Translations under genes and position numbers: made by a program
Shown here: piece after piece, positions 35,503 through 47,229 of the stretch
Layout: each line of letters begins with the position of its first letter
Numbering within the stretch: the stretch's first letter is position 1
Notes under the pieces: generated by a model
Database searches by the model: none
Seen by the model: the letters and a program-made list of their open reading frames with translations, nothing else
What the model was told of the DNA's origin: nothing
Assembly: GCA_001695595.3 (NCBI GenBank)
Contig: MBPM02000103.1
Location: 124,001-188,000, forward strand
Origin: Plasmopara viticola
Taxonomy: Eukaryota; Oomycota; Peronosporomycetes; Peronosporales; Peronosporaceae
Length of the DNA stretch: 64,000 nucleotides
Direction of reading: 5' to 3'

Positions 35503-36381
35503 TCACTGGCGCACAATCGCAATCTTGGCTTCGGCAAAAGTGGGCAATACAAACGAGGCCTCGTGGATCTTGGCATTGTAGTAGCGCAGGGTCTTGCTCA
35601 TCTCGACGTCAGGCGCACGCGTCGGCTTGGCCACGCTCTGACCAAGCGAGCACATGATAAAGCCAATTTGACCCGACGGGTACGTTGGAATCGTTGTGTA
35701 TGCGTAGTTGACGGTAGGAAAGAGGCTTTGGCAACGACGCATGACGTCGACAATGAGGTCGAGGTGGAGCCAGAGGCACTCGCCTTGGGTACAAATGACC
35801 CCATCGGGAGTGAGCGCGTGTTTTAAATTTTGATAAAACTCGGCTTGGTAGAGGACTTCAGCGGGTCCGACGGGATCCGACGAGTCGACAATGATCACGT
35901 CAAACTTGTTGATTGCGTTCGCTTGCAAGTAAACGGCAGCGTCAGCGTGCACCAGCGTCACGCGCGGATCCGCAAAGGCCGTGGCGACCGTGTCTGGAAA
36001 GTATTTCTTTGCGACGTCACAAACCATCGAGTCGATCTCACACATGACAATCTCTTCAACACAGTCGTGCTTGACGACCTCACGGAGTACGCCACCATCG
36101 CCGCCACCAACGACAAGCACACGCTTCGGTCGGGTGTGGGCAAACAGGGGGAGATGCGTAATCATCTCTTGGTATGCAAACTCGTCGCGCTCAGTGAGTT
36201 GAATCACGCCATCGAGCACAAGGACGTGCCCATATGTAGTCGACTTGAACACTAAGACGTCTTGGAAGGCCGACTTGCCTCGAAACAAGACTTTTTCGAC
36301 CTGGAGAGAGAACTTTTGACCGGGCCACATGGCCTCGGCCTCACTGAACCATTGACGGTCGTTGCTCGAGGTGATGGACAT
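35503..36381 (-). CDS. spermidine synthase
   Basis: Transfers an aminopropyl group from decarboxylated S-adenosylmethionine to putrescine to make spermidine (cytosol). Single exon, 292 aa, normal length. Signature motifs: GHVLVLDGVIQLTERDEFAYQEM (substrate loop), VLVVGGGDGGVLREVVKH (AdoMet-type nucleotide fold), the acidic CEIDSMV, DVIIVDSSDPVGPAE (catalytic Asp region), and the YTTIPTYPSGQIGFIMCS segment. Base composition is more GC-rich than its neighbours. It is divergent from HemK with 323 bp between start codons. Distinguishing spermidine from spermine or putrescine N-methyl-type enzymes rests on overall similarity to spermidine synthases. Confidence 0.95.
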   Translation of the reverse strand: MSITSSNDRQWFSEAEAMWPGQKFSLQVEKVLFRGKSAFQDVLVFKSTTYGHVLVLDGVIQLTERDEFAYQEMITHLPLFAHTRPKRVLVVGGGDGGVLREVVKHDCVEEIVMCEIDSMVCDVAKKYFPDTVATAFADPRVTLVHADAAVYLQANAINKFDVIIVDSSDPVGPAEVLYQAEFYQNLKHALTPDGVICTQGECLWLHLDLIVDVMRRCQSLFPTVNYAYTTIPTYPSGQIGFIMCSLGQSVAKPTRAPDVEMSKTLRYYNAKIHEASFVLPTFAEAKIAIVRQ

Positions 36382-36704
36382 AACGCGAACGTGAGAGAGA
36401 AAGAGGTTCCTGGCTCGAGGGAAAGCGTGAACGATTCGGTGTCGCAGCGCAATTTGGAGACCGAGACCGCAGCGAGCGAGTGGCTGCTAGCTTTGATGGA
36501 GAAAAAGGTCGACCCGGTCGTCCACTTTTTTAGTCCGAATTGAGAAACATAAAACATAAATAAATGACGAGGTTGGTTGCAATAAATTGCACTCGAACGA
36601 GTTGTCGATAAGACACAAATCTTTATCCTCACAAAAACTAGAGCATAATAGTATTAGAAACGTCTCAAAATTATTCTTATTTTCTTGATTCTGATGTCCT
36701 TGTC

Positions 36705-37818
36705 ATGCTTTGTCGCTACCGACTGAAAGTTCTCGCATTGCGACGCCACATTCACTACAAACAAAGCGTTTTCGATGCTGTGCAGGAAATCCGTACGCGT
36801 CTTCGCCGCCTTCCCACAGCCCACAACGATGCCAAAGCGCTGGTGGCCAATGCTTTGCAGCCCCCGCTCGCGACTTCCAACGACGTCTACTTTCACGATG
36901 AGCGCCACTTAACCAAGCTCGAGGCTGCAGCACTCGACTCTAGCTTAAATCGACGCATGAAGGGGGTACCACTTGCTCATATTACCGGACGGAAGGGGTT
37001 TTGGTCTTTAGAATTTAATGTGTCAAAGGACACTCTTATTCCTCGAAGTGACAGTGAAGTGCTCATCGAAACGCTAGTGGTAAGTAATGACTTTGTTTAA
37101 TCTATTTAATAAAAGTATTCTAATCTGTATTTTGAAGGATCAATTCAGTTCTGAAACCCCGCTGCGCATTCTCGATATTGGCACGGGGTCTGGATGCTTA
37201 TTGTTGTCGGCTTTGTCAGAGTTTCCTCATGCTACTGGAGTCGGTATTGACATATGCCCAAAAGCTCTTGCGATAGCGAAGCAGAATGCTCTATCTACCA
37301 GATTGGCGGCAAGAGCAGAATTTTTACTTCGCGATCTAAGCGAATTGGCGGCCCCTCAAAATGAACTGACAGACGATGAGACGCTTTATCGAAAGTTTGA
37401 CGTGATTCTGTGCAACCCACCATACATCCCGCGGCGAGAACTGGACCTGGTTGGACCTGATGTTCTAGAGTTTGAACCGCACCTTGCTCTGTTTGCGGAC
37501 GGTGGATTTGATGATAGCGAAGTGGACCCGGACGGGCTACGAATGTATCATATGCTGCACCGATGTGTTGCCAAATTATTTCGTAGAGATGCCAGAGAGA
37601 TATCAGCTGCAGCGAACCTCCAAAGTCTGACACCAAAGTGTCTAGTAGTGGAAATTGGGTCTGAACACCAAGCCCAAGCTGTGCAGACATTGTTTTCTAA
37701 GAATTTGAATTCAGATAGTCCAGAGATGGATTGCAGTAATGGCTTACAGCTGCAGTTTGAGCGTTTTCTTTTTGATGCTAATGGAAAACATCGAGGCCTA
37801 CTCTTTCTCGCGCCGTAG
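36705..37818 (+). CDS. HEMK1: HemK/PrmC-type peptide-release-factor glutamine methyltransferase
   Basis: SAM-dependent N5-glutamine methyltransferase acting on the GGQ motif of class 1 release factors. The single-domain-plus-N-terminal-helix type found here is mitochondrial in other eukaryotes. Two exons (36705-37079, 37138-37818) give 351 aa. N-terminal helical domain: residues ~20-100, ending in GVPLAHITGRKGFWSLEFNV and the PRSDSEVLIETLV segment typical of PrmC (PRPETE in bacteria). AdoMet loop ILDIGTGSGCLLLSAL, then catalytic NPPYIPRREL. An Asp/Thr-rich insert lies before the NPPY motif. A basic N-terminus (RYRLKVLALRRH) fits an import signal, but I cannot confirm it. Confidence 0.9.
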
Positions 37819-38089
37819 CGTCATACACCATTAAATTTATAATTTGAATATGTAGATATTCGGTGATTGTAATTTATCACGACCAAACTTGAATAAATTC
37901 ACGAATTAATTTAGATGGAAACGAATATGAAAAATAGTATAACTAGGAGATTGCACATAAGTTTGGTTTCTCACAATACTCGCAGTCCTTAAAATGTTTC
38001 TTTGGTTCTAAAGATAACAGCGTTTTTATTGATTAACCACCGTTATAAGAAGTTTAATCCAAGTGACCGGTCGTCAGATTTGGTTCCCT

Positions 38090-39438
38090 ATGAATAAAAG
38101 CCTCGCGGCCCGTCAGGAAGCTTTGCAGCAACAAAACCAGGAGTTGAATGAGCAGGTTGAAGCCATTGAGCAGCGTCGACAGCAATTGACAAATACGAGC
38201 AGACCGTCATCTTCGTCAACGTCGCTACACTCCGCGTCGCACTTACCCATTTATAAAGCCGACTCGATCGCAAATGATGATGAACGAAACAATTCAAAAT
38301 TGGATTTGGAAATCGAATTGAGTGCATCGATCGATTCTTTAAGTTCGCAAGAGATTACAGAAGCCTGCCGCTCTTTTGCCAAAAGTGATAAAAAAGATCC
38401 GTCGACAAATCCGAGAACAACTGCAGCGAGGAGATCCGAACGGAAGAAGCCTCAATCTCGAAGCAGAATGCCACCCGAAGATGCACTACCCATCAGGGGT
38501 AATGAAAATGTAAGCCCTAGTGATGAAAGCGGCCCAAAAGGATTAAGTCTCGAAGCAACGGTGCGGTATCAAAAAGCGCGTCTGCATGTATTGCAACACG
38601 AAGCAGATGCAGCGACTGATCAAGCCCAGCAATTGGTTGGCAATTTTGCTAAAAACAAAATCTTGGTTTGATTTCTAATTCTGTTTTTTGGTATCAAAAG
38701 CAAGCGACGCAGATTGCTCTAAAAACCGAAATCGAAAACCTCAAAACCCAAAATTCGACGCTATTTAAGAAGAACCAACAAACTCAGCAGCTTTTCGAAA
38801 AACACCGCGAGCTTTCGTACGTGATTCACCAAATTAATGATAAAAGCTGCAAATTTATTGGAACTTTCGTAGTGCGGCTCAGGAAGAGAAAGAACGGATC
38901 CTCGAAGGTCAGCTAGCATCGGCTCAAGCAAGAGTTGAAGAGACTTTGCGTGCAGAGAAGCTTGCATCGCAGCAATTTCGCTCGAAAGATGTACGTTTCC
39001 AGCTAGATGTTGCTGGTGGAAGGGACATTTACTTGTGCCTGTAGGTTCGCTTGAATCGAGCACTGGAAGAAATTGAAAAATTAAAAGCCCAATTGCAGGA
39101 TGAAAAGAAAAATCATGGCGAGAAGATGGTTTCCAAGGCAGAGTACGACCAAATTGTGCAAGACAATAAAAGGCTTGACAAGCAAAAGGTGAAGATTGCA
39201 AAGTAATCTTTTACATGCGTCCACTTTATTGAAAGCTTTGTGCATAGGGAGAACTATTAGTCGCCTTTAAAAAACAAATGAAGCTTATTGACCTGCTCAA
39301 GCGCCAACGGGTTCACATGGAGGCAAGTTTTTACAATCAAAACCATGTAATTGGAGAGACCTTGACCCTGTTTCGCAGGTGGCGAAAATGCTGTCATTCA
39401 CAGAAGCGGAGTTCAGCAAGACATTGGAGCTCGGCTAA
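38090..39438 (+). CDS. TEX9: TEX9-like coiled-coil protein
   Basis: Homologue of testis-expressed 9, a coiled-coil protein found mainly in organisms with cilia and linked to centriolar satellites. Six exons (38090-38665, 38701-38816, 38873-38990, 39045-39188, 39248-39322, 39379-39438) give about 362 aa. The match is best at the C-terminus: RLNRALEEIEKLK, DKQKGELLVAFKKQMKLIDL, LKRQRVHMEVAKMLSFTEAEF, nearly identical to human TEX9. The first intron would be only 35 nt with the acceptor at 38700; alternatives are 47 nt (acceptor 38712) or a GTTGGC donor near 38635, each in frame. The fifth intron is of GC-AG type (GAG|GCAAGT at 39323). The N-terminal half is Ser-rich and poorly conserved. An upstream exon cannot be excluded. 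Confidence 0.85.
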
Positions 39439-39459
39439 ACGCACGCTTCAAATTCCTTT

Positions 39460-41551
39460 TCACTTCATTTGCATAAGCTCTTGCTGCAAAGCGTACTGGG
39501 CTTCAACGCGCTGGGCTTCAAGCACTCTATTTAATTCAATCTGGACATTTTCAAAAGGAGGTGTTGACGTAGGCCAAAAGGTTTTCTCAAATCATAGTGC
39601 TTCTCATGATAGAAACAAGCAGCCCGTACCTTTTTTTCGTTCAGGTAATGATATGCTTGCCAATGTGCTTCTTGCAACGCTTCAACTTGAGAAATACTCA
39701 AGCTGTTGTCAGGCTCTAGCTCTCGATCGCTCAATGAAGATGCAATGAGAAATTTCTCGACATCGATTTCCAACTCGGTTGCAACAGGAAACGTGCGATG
39801 AAAGCATTCATTCAGCACATTGTAACAAGTGTTCGACGTGGAAGAAGTACATTTCTCGTCTTCTGACAGCTCCTGGCTTCGCGAAGAAGTCAATGCGGTC
39901 GCGTTCGTCGCCTTTGGCGTAAGTTGCATACTCCATGGCGATGTCGCTACAATTGGCGCAGGTAAAACTGCTTTGAAAACTTTAGGGCACGCCGACTGCG
40001 TAGTTGGCAGGGAAAGTGGCTCTGGTGAGGCATCCGTTCGCGGTTTTATTTTCGTGGTATGAGTCAAATTATTAAAAGCATTTTCTTTGACTTGTATATT
40101 TACGTATCCATTGCCCAACTCGTTCCGCCCTGCAATAGAAGATTAGATTTTGACCGCTTCAAATCAGTGAAAAAACACTTAAACTTACGATTTTTTTTGG
40201 AAAGCACGCTGTGCCAGTCGCCATCGTCACTAGCATCCCCATCTTCACTGTTTTTGACGTCTGCGTGAGCTGTTTCAACTGCTTTTGCGTCTTCCAAAAC
40301 TGGTAGCAACGCTACGTTTTCATTCGTTTCAGTATTTTCGTCACCTTTCTCCTTGTTCAATGCGGGCGTTAACTCTTTCGGCACATCCTTGGACATTGTG
40401 TGAACAAAGTGTCCTTTTTTCTTTGTCCTTTTCGTCTTTTTCTTTTCAGTCCGACGCACTCCTGTATGATCCAATGCCCTTCCATCATCTTCGACTGCCA
40501 GACTCAGCAACTCTTGCTCTAGTTGAGCGCTTCGTTGAGCGGCCTCTTTCGTGTGCCGAGACCACTTCTCGTGCAAAAGATGCTTGATCTCTTCCGCTGT
40601 GTCTCCTAAAATCTCGTCACTTAAATCCAAAGCTGTCTTTCCCACCTTGTTTCGCACCGTCAGATCAATAGGCTTGGCAAATTGAATCAAGGACTTGACT
40701 GCATCAACATTTTCACTCAAAACAGCTAGATGCAATGCCGTATTGCCTCCTCTTTTCTCTACAACATTAGCACATGCTCCATTCGCAAGTAGAGCTTGAA
40801 CGATCACGGCACTACGCTCCATCATTTCGGTAGCACTCAGAGCACCCGAGCGTGGATCTAGTCCAATTCGAGCAGCGCACATGAGAGCATCTAGTCCGCT
40901 CGCATTAACTAGGTCCATCCGTGCACCCAAAGTAAGAAGATGTCGCACCGCAACTTCATTCTTTGCCACACAAGCCATCATCAGTGCTAGAAACTTGCAC
41001 TAGAGTGAGGTTTCGTTCGCCACCAATTGAAACTACAGCCACCACGGTACCTGTATCACCGTGAGCATTTGGTTGATCAACAATCTTTCGCATTTTTTGC
41101 TGTCGCTCAGCACTTGCAACCAATTCCTCCATCACACGAGTCTACATAATAAACGTCAGCAAATCCTAAACGAGCAAGTTCTCATGGCAAGGACGTCAGG
41201 CACGCACGTTCCTAGACATGGCAGTGAGGTGCAGCACAGTCGTCTTATTACTGATCGTGGCACAATCGACCGCTGTAGTTCGATCGACCGCAAAGCCTAC
41301 AAGGTCATCACGGCCTACAATGGCATGCCGAGACCACAGCAGATCATTGTCACTGAAATGTATCACAACTTTAAAAGCTGTTGCAAAGTACCACAGGCGC
41401 ACACGCTCATGAGAACACTCCAGCCCATAGCATTGGCTCGATCAAAGTCAATCTGTCGCTCATGAAAGAACTGAATGCACTTGTCGTAGGCAGCAAACTC
41501 CACGAGGCGGTGCGCAAAGGCTTGTGCTTTCGCCGCGGCGTTGAGCGCCAT
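39460..41551 (-). CDS. ankyrin-repeat protein, function unknown
   Basis: Six exons (41551-41392, 41314-41208, 41141-41051, 40986-40189, 40129-39630, 39540-39460) give 578 aa. Residues about 35-250 hold four or five ankyrin repeats; the consensus is visible in MGWSVLMSVCACGRDDLVGF, GDTALMMACVAKNEVAVRHL, SGLDALMCAARIG, and GGNTALHLAVLSENVDAVKSL. Two of these repeats are completed only after splicing, which supports the introns. After the repeats come a Lys-rich stretch (TEKKKTKRTKKKG), a long low-complexity Ser/Thr/Glu region, and a C-terminal coiled coil (IELNRVLEAQRVEAQYALQQ). No catalytic domain. Orthology unknown; partners are not predictable. Its stop codon lies 21 bp from the TEX9 stop on the opposite strand. 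Confidence 0.75.
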
Positions 41552-41780
41552 TCCGTGAAGAGCTATTTTAAGTGAAGACTAATCGCACTTAGGCGAGATC
41601 AATGAAAGTGGTTTCGAAGACGGGCTCGAATTACTCGGAAGGTACACTGGGGAAGTGCAGTGTCTCCATTATATAGGCGGCTGACCGCAATACTGGTGTC
41701 AGGTAGATGGCTTCGTCGTTGTGGATTGGCTGATGATGTTGAAGTGGAGCTGACATGGCTACAGTGTATAGTCCAGGAGA

Positions 41781-42979
41781 ATGAATCGCGAGCTCGATGG
41801 CCTGCTGGACAAGCTGTCGAGGATTAACCAAGAAATGGGTGGCGATGATGGCAAGAGCACGAAGAAGGAGAAGAGAGGTGACGTGTTTCATGAGCTCAAG
41901 ACCAAGATTGGAGAGAGGCTGCATCACTTGAAGCTGGTACTCGTGTATATGTAACGTGGTGGTGGTCATGTCTAAGTCGTGTTGAGGTCATTGCAGACAT
42001 TGCAAGAGAATGATGTGGCTGCAACGAAACGAGGCAAACACCCGCGTGAAGCCATTCGACGACAACAGGAACTTCGAGAAGATATTCGACTTGTTGGCAT
42101 TGACATTAAAGACCTCACGACGAGCTTTGACCTTGAAATGAAAAAGAGAAAAGTAGGTCTCACCTGGGAACGGCAGTAGCGCTTGCTCTCACCGTCGTTG
42201 TTTGTGCATCTAGAGTAAATTTTCGCCCGAAGAGTTAGCCATACGGAAAGAAATCGTGACCCAGTACTGGGCAGAGTTTGAACGCATCAAAGAGCTAGCT
42301 GCAGCCAATTACCGCCCCCCGGTTGGTCGAACAGCGTTTGATACGGGGGGCATTGCCGCACCAATCGGATCTTTTGAAAATGGCGCCTTCACTGCCCGAA
42401 CGAGACCGGATTTAGCAAGTGGAGGTTCTGTTTTCAATGGCCAAGGCGGTTTTAGAGAAGGGGGAGGAGAGTCGATCGGGAAAGAAGAAATCACTGATGA
42501 CCAGCGTGCCATGCTTTCCGATATCCAACGGAACGACCAACGTTTCGTAAGTAGCAATCAATCGTAGACAAGATGGATTCTTTGGGTCATTCCCGCTTTT
42601 GCATGGTGTAGGATAACATCATTGAGCAGATTGGAACGGGAGTGCAAGAGCTTGGCCAACAGGCACGAATGTTGAACGAAGAGCTGCAGCAACAGGCCAT
42701 TATGATCGATGGTCTGGGCGAACGCATTGATAACACACAAGCACACGGTAATGAGGTCACACTTGCTGCATTGCGTCGACTTGTCTTGATCGGTTCTCTT
42801 GCCTGGTTCTAGTGGAAAGCGTGAATAAAAAGATGAAAGAGACGCTTTCAAAAGTTGGACGTGGCGCGGACAAGTGCATGATGGACATGATTTGTCTCAT
42901 CTTGCTGCTTGGAATCTTGACCGTGGTCTACAACATGTTTATTAAAAAGGATACAACATCCAATGCAACGACAACGTGA
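41781..42979 (+). CDS. Qc-SNARE of the SYP7 (syntaxin-71) type
   Basis: Tail-anchored membrane-fusion protein. Five exons (41781-41936, 41997-42152, 42214-42546, 42612-42747, 42813-42979) with 60-65-nt introns give 315 aa. The N-terminal ~110 residues are helical and charged; KFSPEELAIRKEIV resembles the SYP7 block before the linker. A Gly/Arg-rich linker follows. The SNARE motif (about residues 198-260: DNIIEQIGTGVQELGQQARM... through QAHVESVNKKM) has the heptad pattern and a glutamine at the zero layer (EELQQQAIMIDGL). The transmembrane anchor near the end is MICLILLLGILTVVYNMFI. SYP7 proteins are known from plants and several protists, absent from animals and fungi; in plants they act at the ER and plasma membrane. 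Confidence 0.88.
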
Positions 42980-43259
42980 CTTCACCAGCCTATCAATTGG
43001 GCAACCTCATCGTTGTTACCTCTCTTCAAACTTATCTTTCAGCCGCAAGTAACTTAGTTTAACTTTTAGACTTAAAAATTGGAAAAGTACGCACCGCTTT
43101 CATTAAATTTCGCTCATATTGACGTTAATTGGCCGAAGGTCAAGACGTGAAGCCACCAGCGTGGTCCTGACGGCTTCAGGATCGTACAAAAACATTGCAT
43201 ACCTTGGCGGGGCAGTCTGCGAGGCATGTCGTCCTTGGTTTTTTGGATTAGGCTGCATA

Positions 43260-43894
43260 CTACGGTCCATAGATCGATCGCGGCGGAGGGGCACTTGTTC
43301 CTCCTGGTCCAGATGATACCATCATGCTCATAGCTCCCATTGGCGGTGGCCCTCGGGGTGGCCCTACAATCGTCAATGTGAGGAAGCACATGCAGAAGTC
43401 AGCACCGAAATCCATCAAGCAGATGCCTCTCGTACCTCGAAGCATCGGAGGACGCATATTGAGTCCAGGAGGAGGCATCATGCCACGAGGAGGGCCTCCG
43501 CGAGGTGGAAAGCCACCTGGTATCCCACCAGGTAAAGGGCCATTGGGTCGTGGTGGCAGGGAACCCATAGGCGCTGGGCCTCTCAGCCACTCACCAGCTG
43601 CACAATCAAGGTATTAGCTAACTGTACAAAGTGATAGGTAAAAGAGCATGGCATCGTACGGTTCATGACGACACCCTGACCAGCCAAGAATTGCTCGTAG
43701 TAAAGTTTTACATTTTCGCGGTGCTTCCAGCCGCGATTGTGTTGCTTGCGACCAGCTTGCTACAGAATGCCAAGCACATTGCGCCATTCTGTTAGTGCAA
43801 TGGATATCAAGGCAATATGCGAGCTGTGGTGCAAGCTACACACCGAGTCGTGCGTGAGGTAGGTGTCGCAATAGTCGCAATAGTAGCGCGGCAT
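43260..43894 (-). CDS. SNRPC: U1 snRNP protein C
   Basis: U1-C helps U1 snRNP recognise 5' splice sites. Four exons (43894-43844, 43759-43660, 43597-43436, 43363-43260) give 138 aa. The N-terminal C2H2-type zinc finger is split over two exons: [17 protein letters not shown] joins [21 protein letters not shown]. The first part is almost identical to human U1-C. The finger's second half, with its two histidines in QHNRGWKH, matches the family pattern. The rest is Pro/Gly/Met-rich, as in U1-C ([21 protein letters not shown]). The splice junctions keep frame throughout. It converges on the SNARE gene with 280 bp between stops. Confidence 0.93.
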
Positions 43895-44322
43895 CTTGGC
43901 TTTTAGCAAAATTTGCAGTAGCGCAAGCACGAAAGACTATCGCTTTAACTGGGCTTCACTTTAAACATATCATTTATTATAACATTGATAATTTCAAATT
44001 TTATTTGCTTGATTTGCTATCAAGTTTGGTAGCTAATTATATGCGAGTCTTCGTTGATTAGCTTAGAAAAAGTAAACAATGGCGTATATCAAGGTTTCGA
44101 AGTATCATTGAATGCTAAATAATTTAATGAAGCAATGTAAAATTAGGCCCCGCACACCCCTTTTGGTACAGCCACACACACCATTAGCCCCCCGCATTCT
44201 TTGTAAATTTAATCTACTCAGAGCGCTTGTTCGCGTGCGTGAACACTGTAACACCATTCTTATACATACCGCGCAGCACAAGAAATACAACCCCATCATT
44301 CAAACACTTTTAGTCTTTCATA

Positions 44323-44880
44323 ATGCCGCTGTCTTGTGCTCCAATGCAGACGTTTGAAGCGCTCGAAACAGAAACGGAAGCAGTGCAGGAATTTGCACTG
44401 AGCGGAGACAATTATACCAAAAAGGCACGAACAAACTCCGACGGCAACTCAAACACCCAGAAAGTGTGGTTCGCATGTGCCTTAGGCGGTGAACACAAAA
44501 GGAAGGGTGGAAACGCACGCCAAACATCGACATAGCTTATGTGCCAGATATTCGTGACCGTTACGCGAAAGCTGGCCGAGCACAACAGGCACGAGTGGGT
44601 TTGGGCTGTGGTGGAAGCAAGCCAACACCACGACGCGACCAAAAATTTGGCAGCATTCTCTGAGGCAAGGGTGCTTACTCAGGAGCAAGAGCACTGGAGT
44701 AAAGGCAGCGCACCTCTTCGGCAAATTTTGAGTATGACGTGTGCTGCAGATCTCTGCTGCCGGCCACAGGACAGGACATATCTAACGTCAACAAGCGTGA
44801 CCGCGCGCAGTTCCCTCTTGGTCGTACTTCTTTCAAAGCGTTGTTGGAGACTTAGAAGTTTTACAGGTTAGTGCAGATTA
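44323..44880 (+). pseudogene. Mutator-like transposase relic, FAR1-type DNA-binding end
   Basis: Two consecutive open pieces (44323-44535, 44539-44871) read VWFACALGGEHKRKGG then EHNRHEWVWAVVEASQHHD. This matches the FAR1/WRKY-GCM zinc-finger region (C..GG..R......S.K..CPF......W.......HNH) that starts many MULE transposases. After it, SEARVLTQEQE and APLRQILS follow in the order usual for those proteins, before frameshifts break the reading. No catalytic core is readable downstream, so this is a fragment. Confidence 0.55.
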
Positions 44881-47229
44881 GACCGCGGCGCTCAGCACCA
44901 GCTATCACGTCTCATAATTGATGAGGCTAACACCATCTGACGCAATTCTCGATATAAAGCATAATGACAAATCAAGAGTTTGCATCAGGTGGTGTTCTCC
45001 TGATAGACTCAACACACACGACAGACAGGTGACCATGGAAACTTAACTTTAATTGCACACTCGATTTTGCGGCTAACCAATAGAACCCATATATATTTCA
45101 ACTACCCCCTACTCTACGCGATGGGTGTAACGTGTACAAATCCATCATTTTCGTTACGCCATGTCTTCTCCGCAAAGAGATTAGGAAGATTGCTCTTGGG
45201 CTCTGTAGCAGATAAAATTGTCTTGAAGAACGGATTGTCGGACCAAGTGTTGTAATTGTAGACAGAGAGCTTGCACTAGTGGCTGCAATAGTACTGGTTC
45301 ATCTGACACCTCGGCAAAAACGCGTCATCTTCCCTGAATAGCATTTTTGCACTTATGTAGAATGGAAGACCTTTTATACAAATACCGCTTGGAAAGCAAT
45401 AAAGCTTTTCATGTAGAGTGGAATGCATTTAAGCACAATGTCAAGGATATTGGATATTCTTACTTGAAAAGCGCGTGCATCCCACAAAAAAAAATTGTCT
45501 TTGCTTAGCCAAAATAGCGCGGCACTTTGGACATGTGGCCACATCTCGAGTCAAAGGTAGGAATGCGGTCCAAAAACGTGGATTGGTGTTTTTTTTGGTG
45601 ACCTGGCGACCATTAATATCAAACTTGTGGTGACAGGGCAGCCGCAACACGGGAAAATCGGCCAACTTGTTGAATATGATTCATCAAGTATCTACTTGTG
45701 GCTGAATGGGGTCTTCCGAAGCAATGTAAATGAGAAATTCTTACATGCTGCATCAGCTGAGAAAGGTAGAACGGACGGTTGTCGCAAGCAAAAAATTCCG
45801 CGATTTAATAATATCTTTCTCAGTTATTGAGCAATATGAAAGTTGTAGTCCATGAACGTAAATGACTGAAGCGAAAACATCTTTACGAGTTCAATGAGTT
45901 TGCCATCTGCACATTTTCTCGGGCAGGTCCGAGTGGATTACTGCAATTAAACCACTTTCACCACAGATGGTGGTTACATTGATCGATTGCCATACCGCCA
46001 AATGTTTAGCCACATACGTTTGATGACATCGTGGCGAGGTAACGACTGCTTGAACAATCCTTGGATGAACAAGCCCCCGAGACAGAGATGTCACCACAGG
46101 ATCATAGAATTAGCAGGGACGCAAGGTTTGACGTGCAAAAGGCGAGTCCCATCGGCTCATTAATATGCTACACAAGTTAAAACAAATACGCGAGAACGGC
46201 CAAGAAAAAAATCTGCACCGAAGAAGGTCGACAATAAACGCACTTACTCTTTGAGTCAATAACTTCATTTGCAATTCTGTGAATAATGCTAAGGTAGGCT
46301 AATTAGTAGATGTAATAATAACGTTGTTTATCATTTTGTGGTTGCATTTGCTCAATATCATAACGCTTCGTTGCCTGTCAATTAAGTTGACGATACCTGT
46401 TTTCATCCTACTGTAGCGCAATAAGTAATTGATGTTTACGGCAATCACCAAGCGGATTGGCCCCTCAGACGATTGGCCACTTTAGAGTGCCTCTCCCTTG
46501 GCGTGACTAGAAGTGGGCAATGCCTCATCAAATGCTTGATTAGAATCGATAAGATCATGTCCAAGGTTGATACGTAGCACGTTTTGGTAACTATTTGAGC
46601 TTCGCGTCTTTTAAAGATTGGAAAGTTTGCGTGTTCAGGGCTCGGTCCAATATATTTATGGTCGTAGTTGATATTTGAGGCTTTAGACATGATAGGAATG
46701 CATCTATGCTTTCAAGTTTTTCATTCAACGATTGAAGGCTGATCTCATTGGTCAAACGAAGGGGGGGGGGCTTGATGGTGGCCTTTAGCAAAATTTATAT
46801 GGAAAATAGTGCAGAAGGTAAATCGATCTGAAGATTTTACCAGGTTACGGTACAAAATGTATAGAACACCATTACAAAACCAGACATTAGGTAAACAACA
46901 CTTTGTTGGTTTTTTTTACAGGAAGTCATATGATCTTGTCGGCGAGCCAAGCAAACCGGTCGCTCCAAATAAATACAGCAATTTCTAATTGCGTCTCAGC
47001 TTAAGAATTGGCTTTCTCTACTGCGTATCAGCCTAAAACCAGACGTCGAGTTACTCTTTGCATCAGACAAAGCCTTCTTTTTAATTTCACTTGTCTAAAT
47101 AACGGGGGTAAAAATTGATTGCTAAACGCGTTCGCAATCAAGTGATATGGGAGTGATTGCGTGTGCAGGATTACATTTTTTTTGCAAATATTTATCTTAT
47201 CACTGCCCATTCTCGAGCAAGAGCGGTCG

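Noticed and set aside
46760..46770. run of about ten G on the + strand
   Set aside because: A simple homopolymer; no G-quadruplex pattern of four runs.
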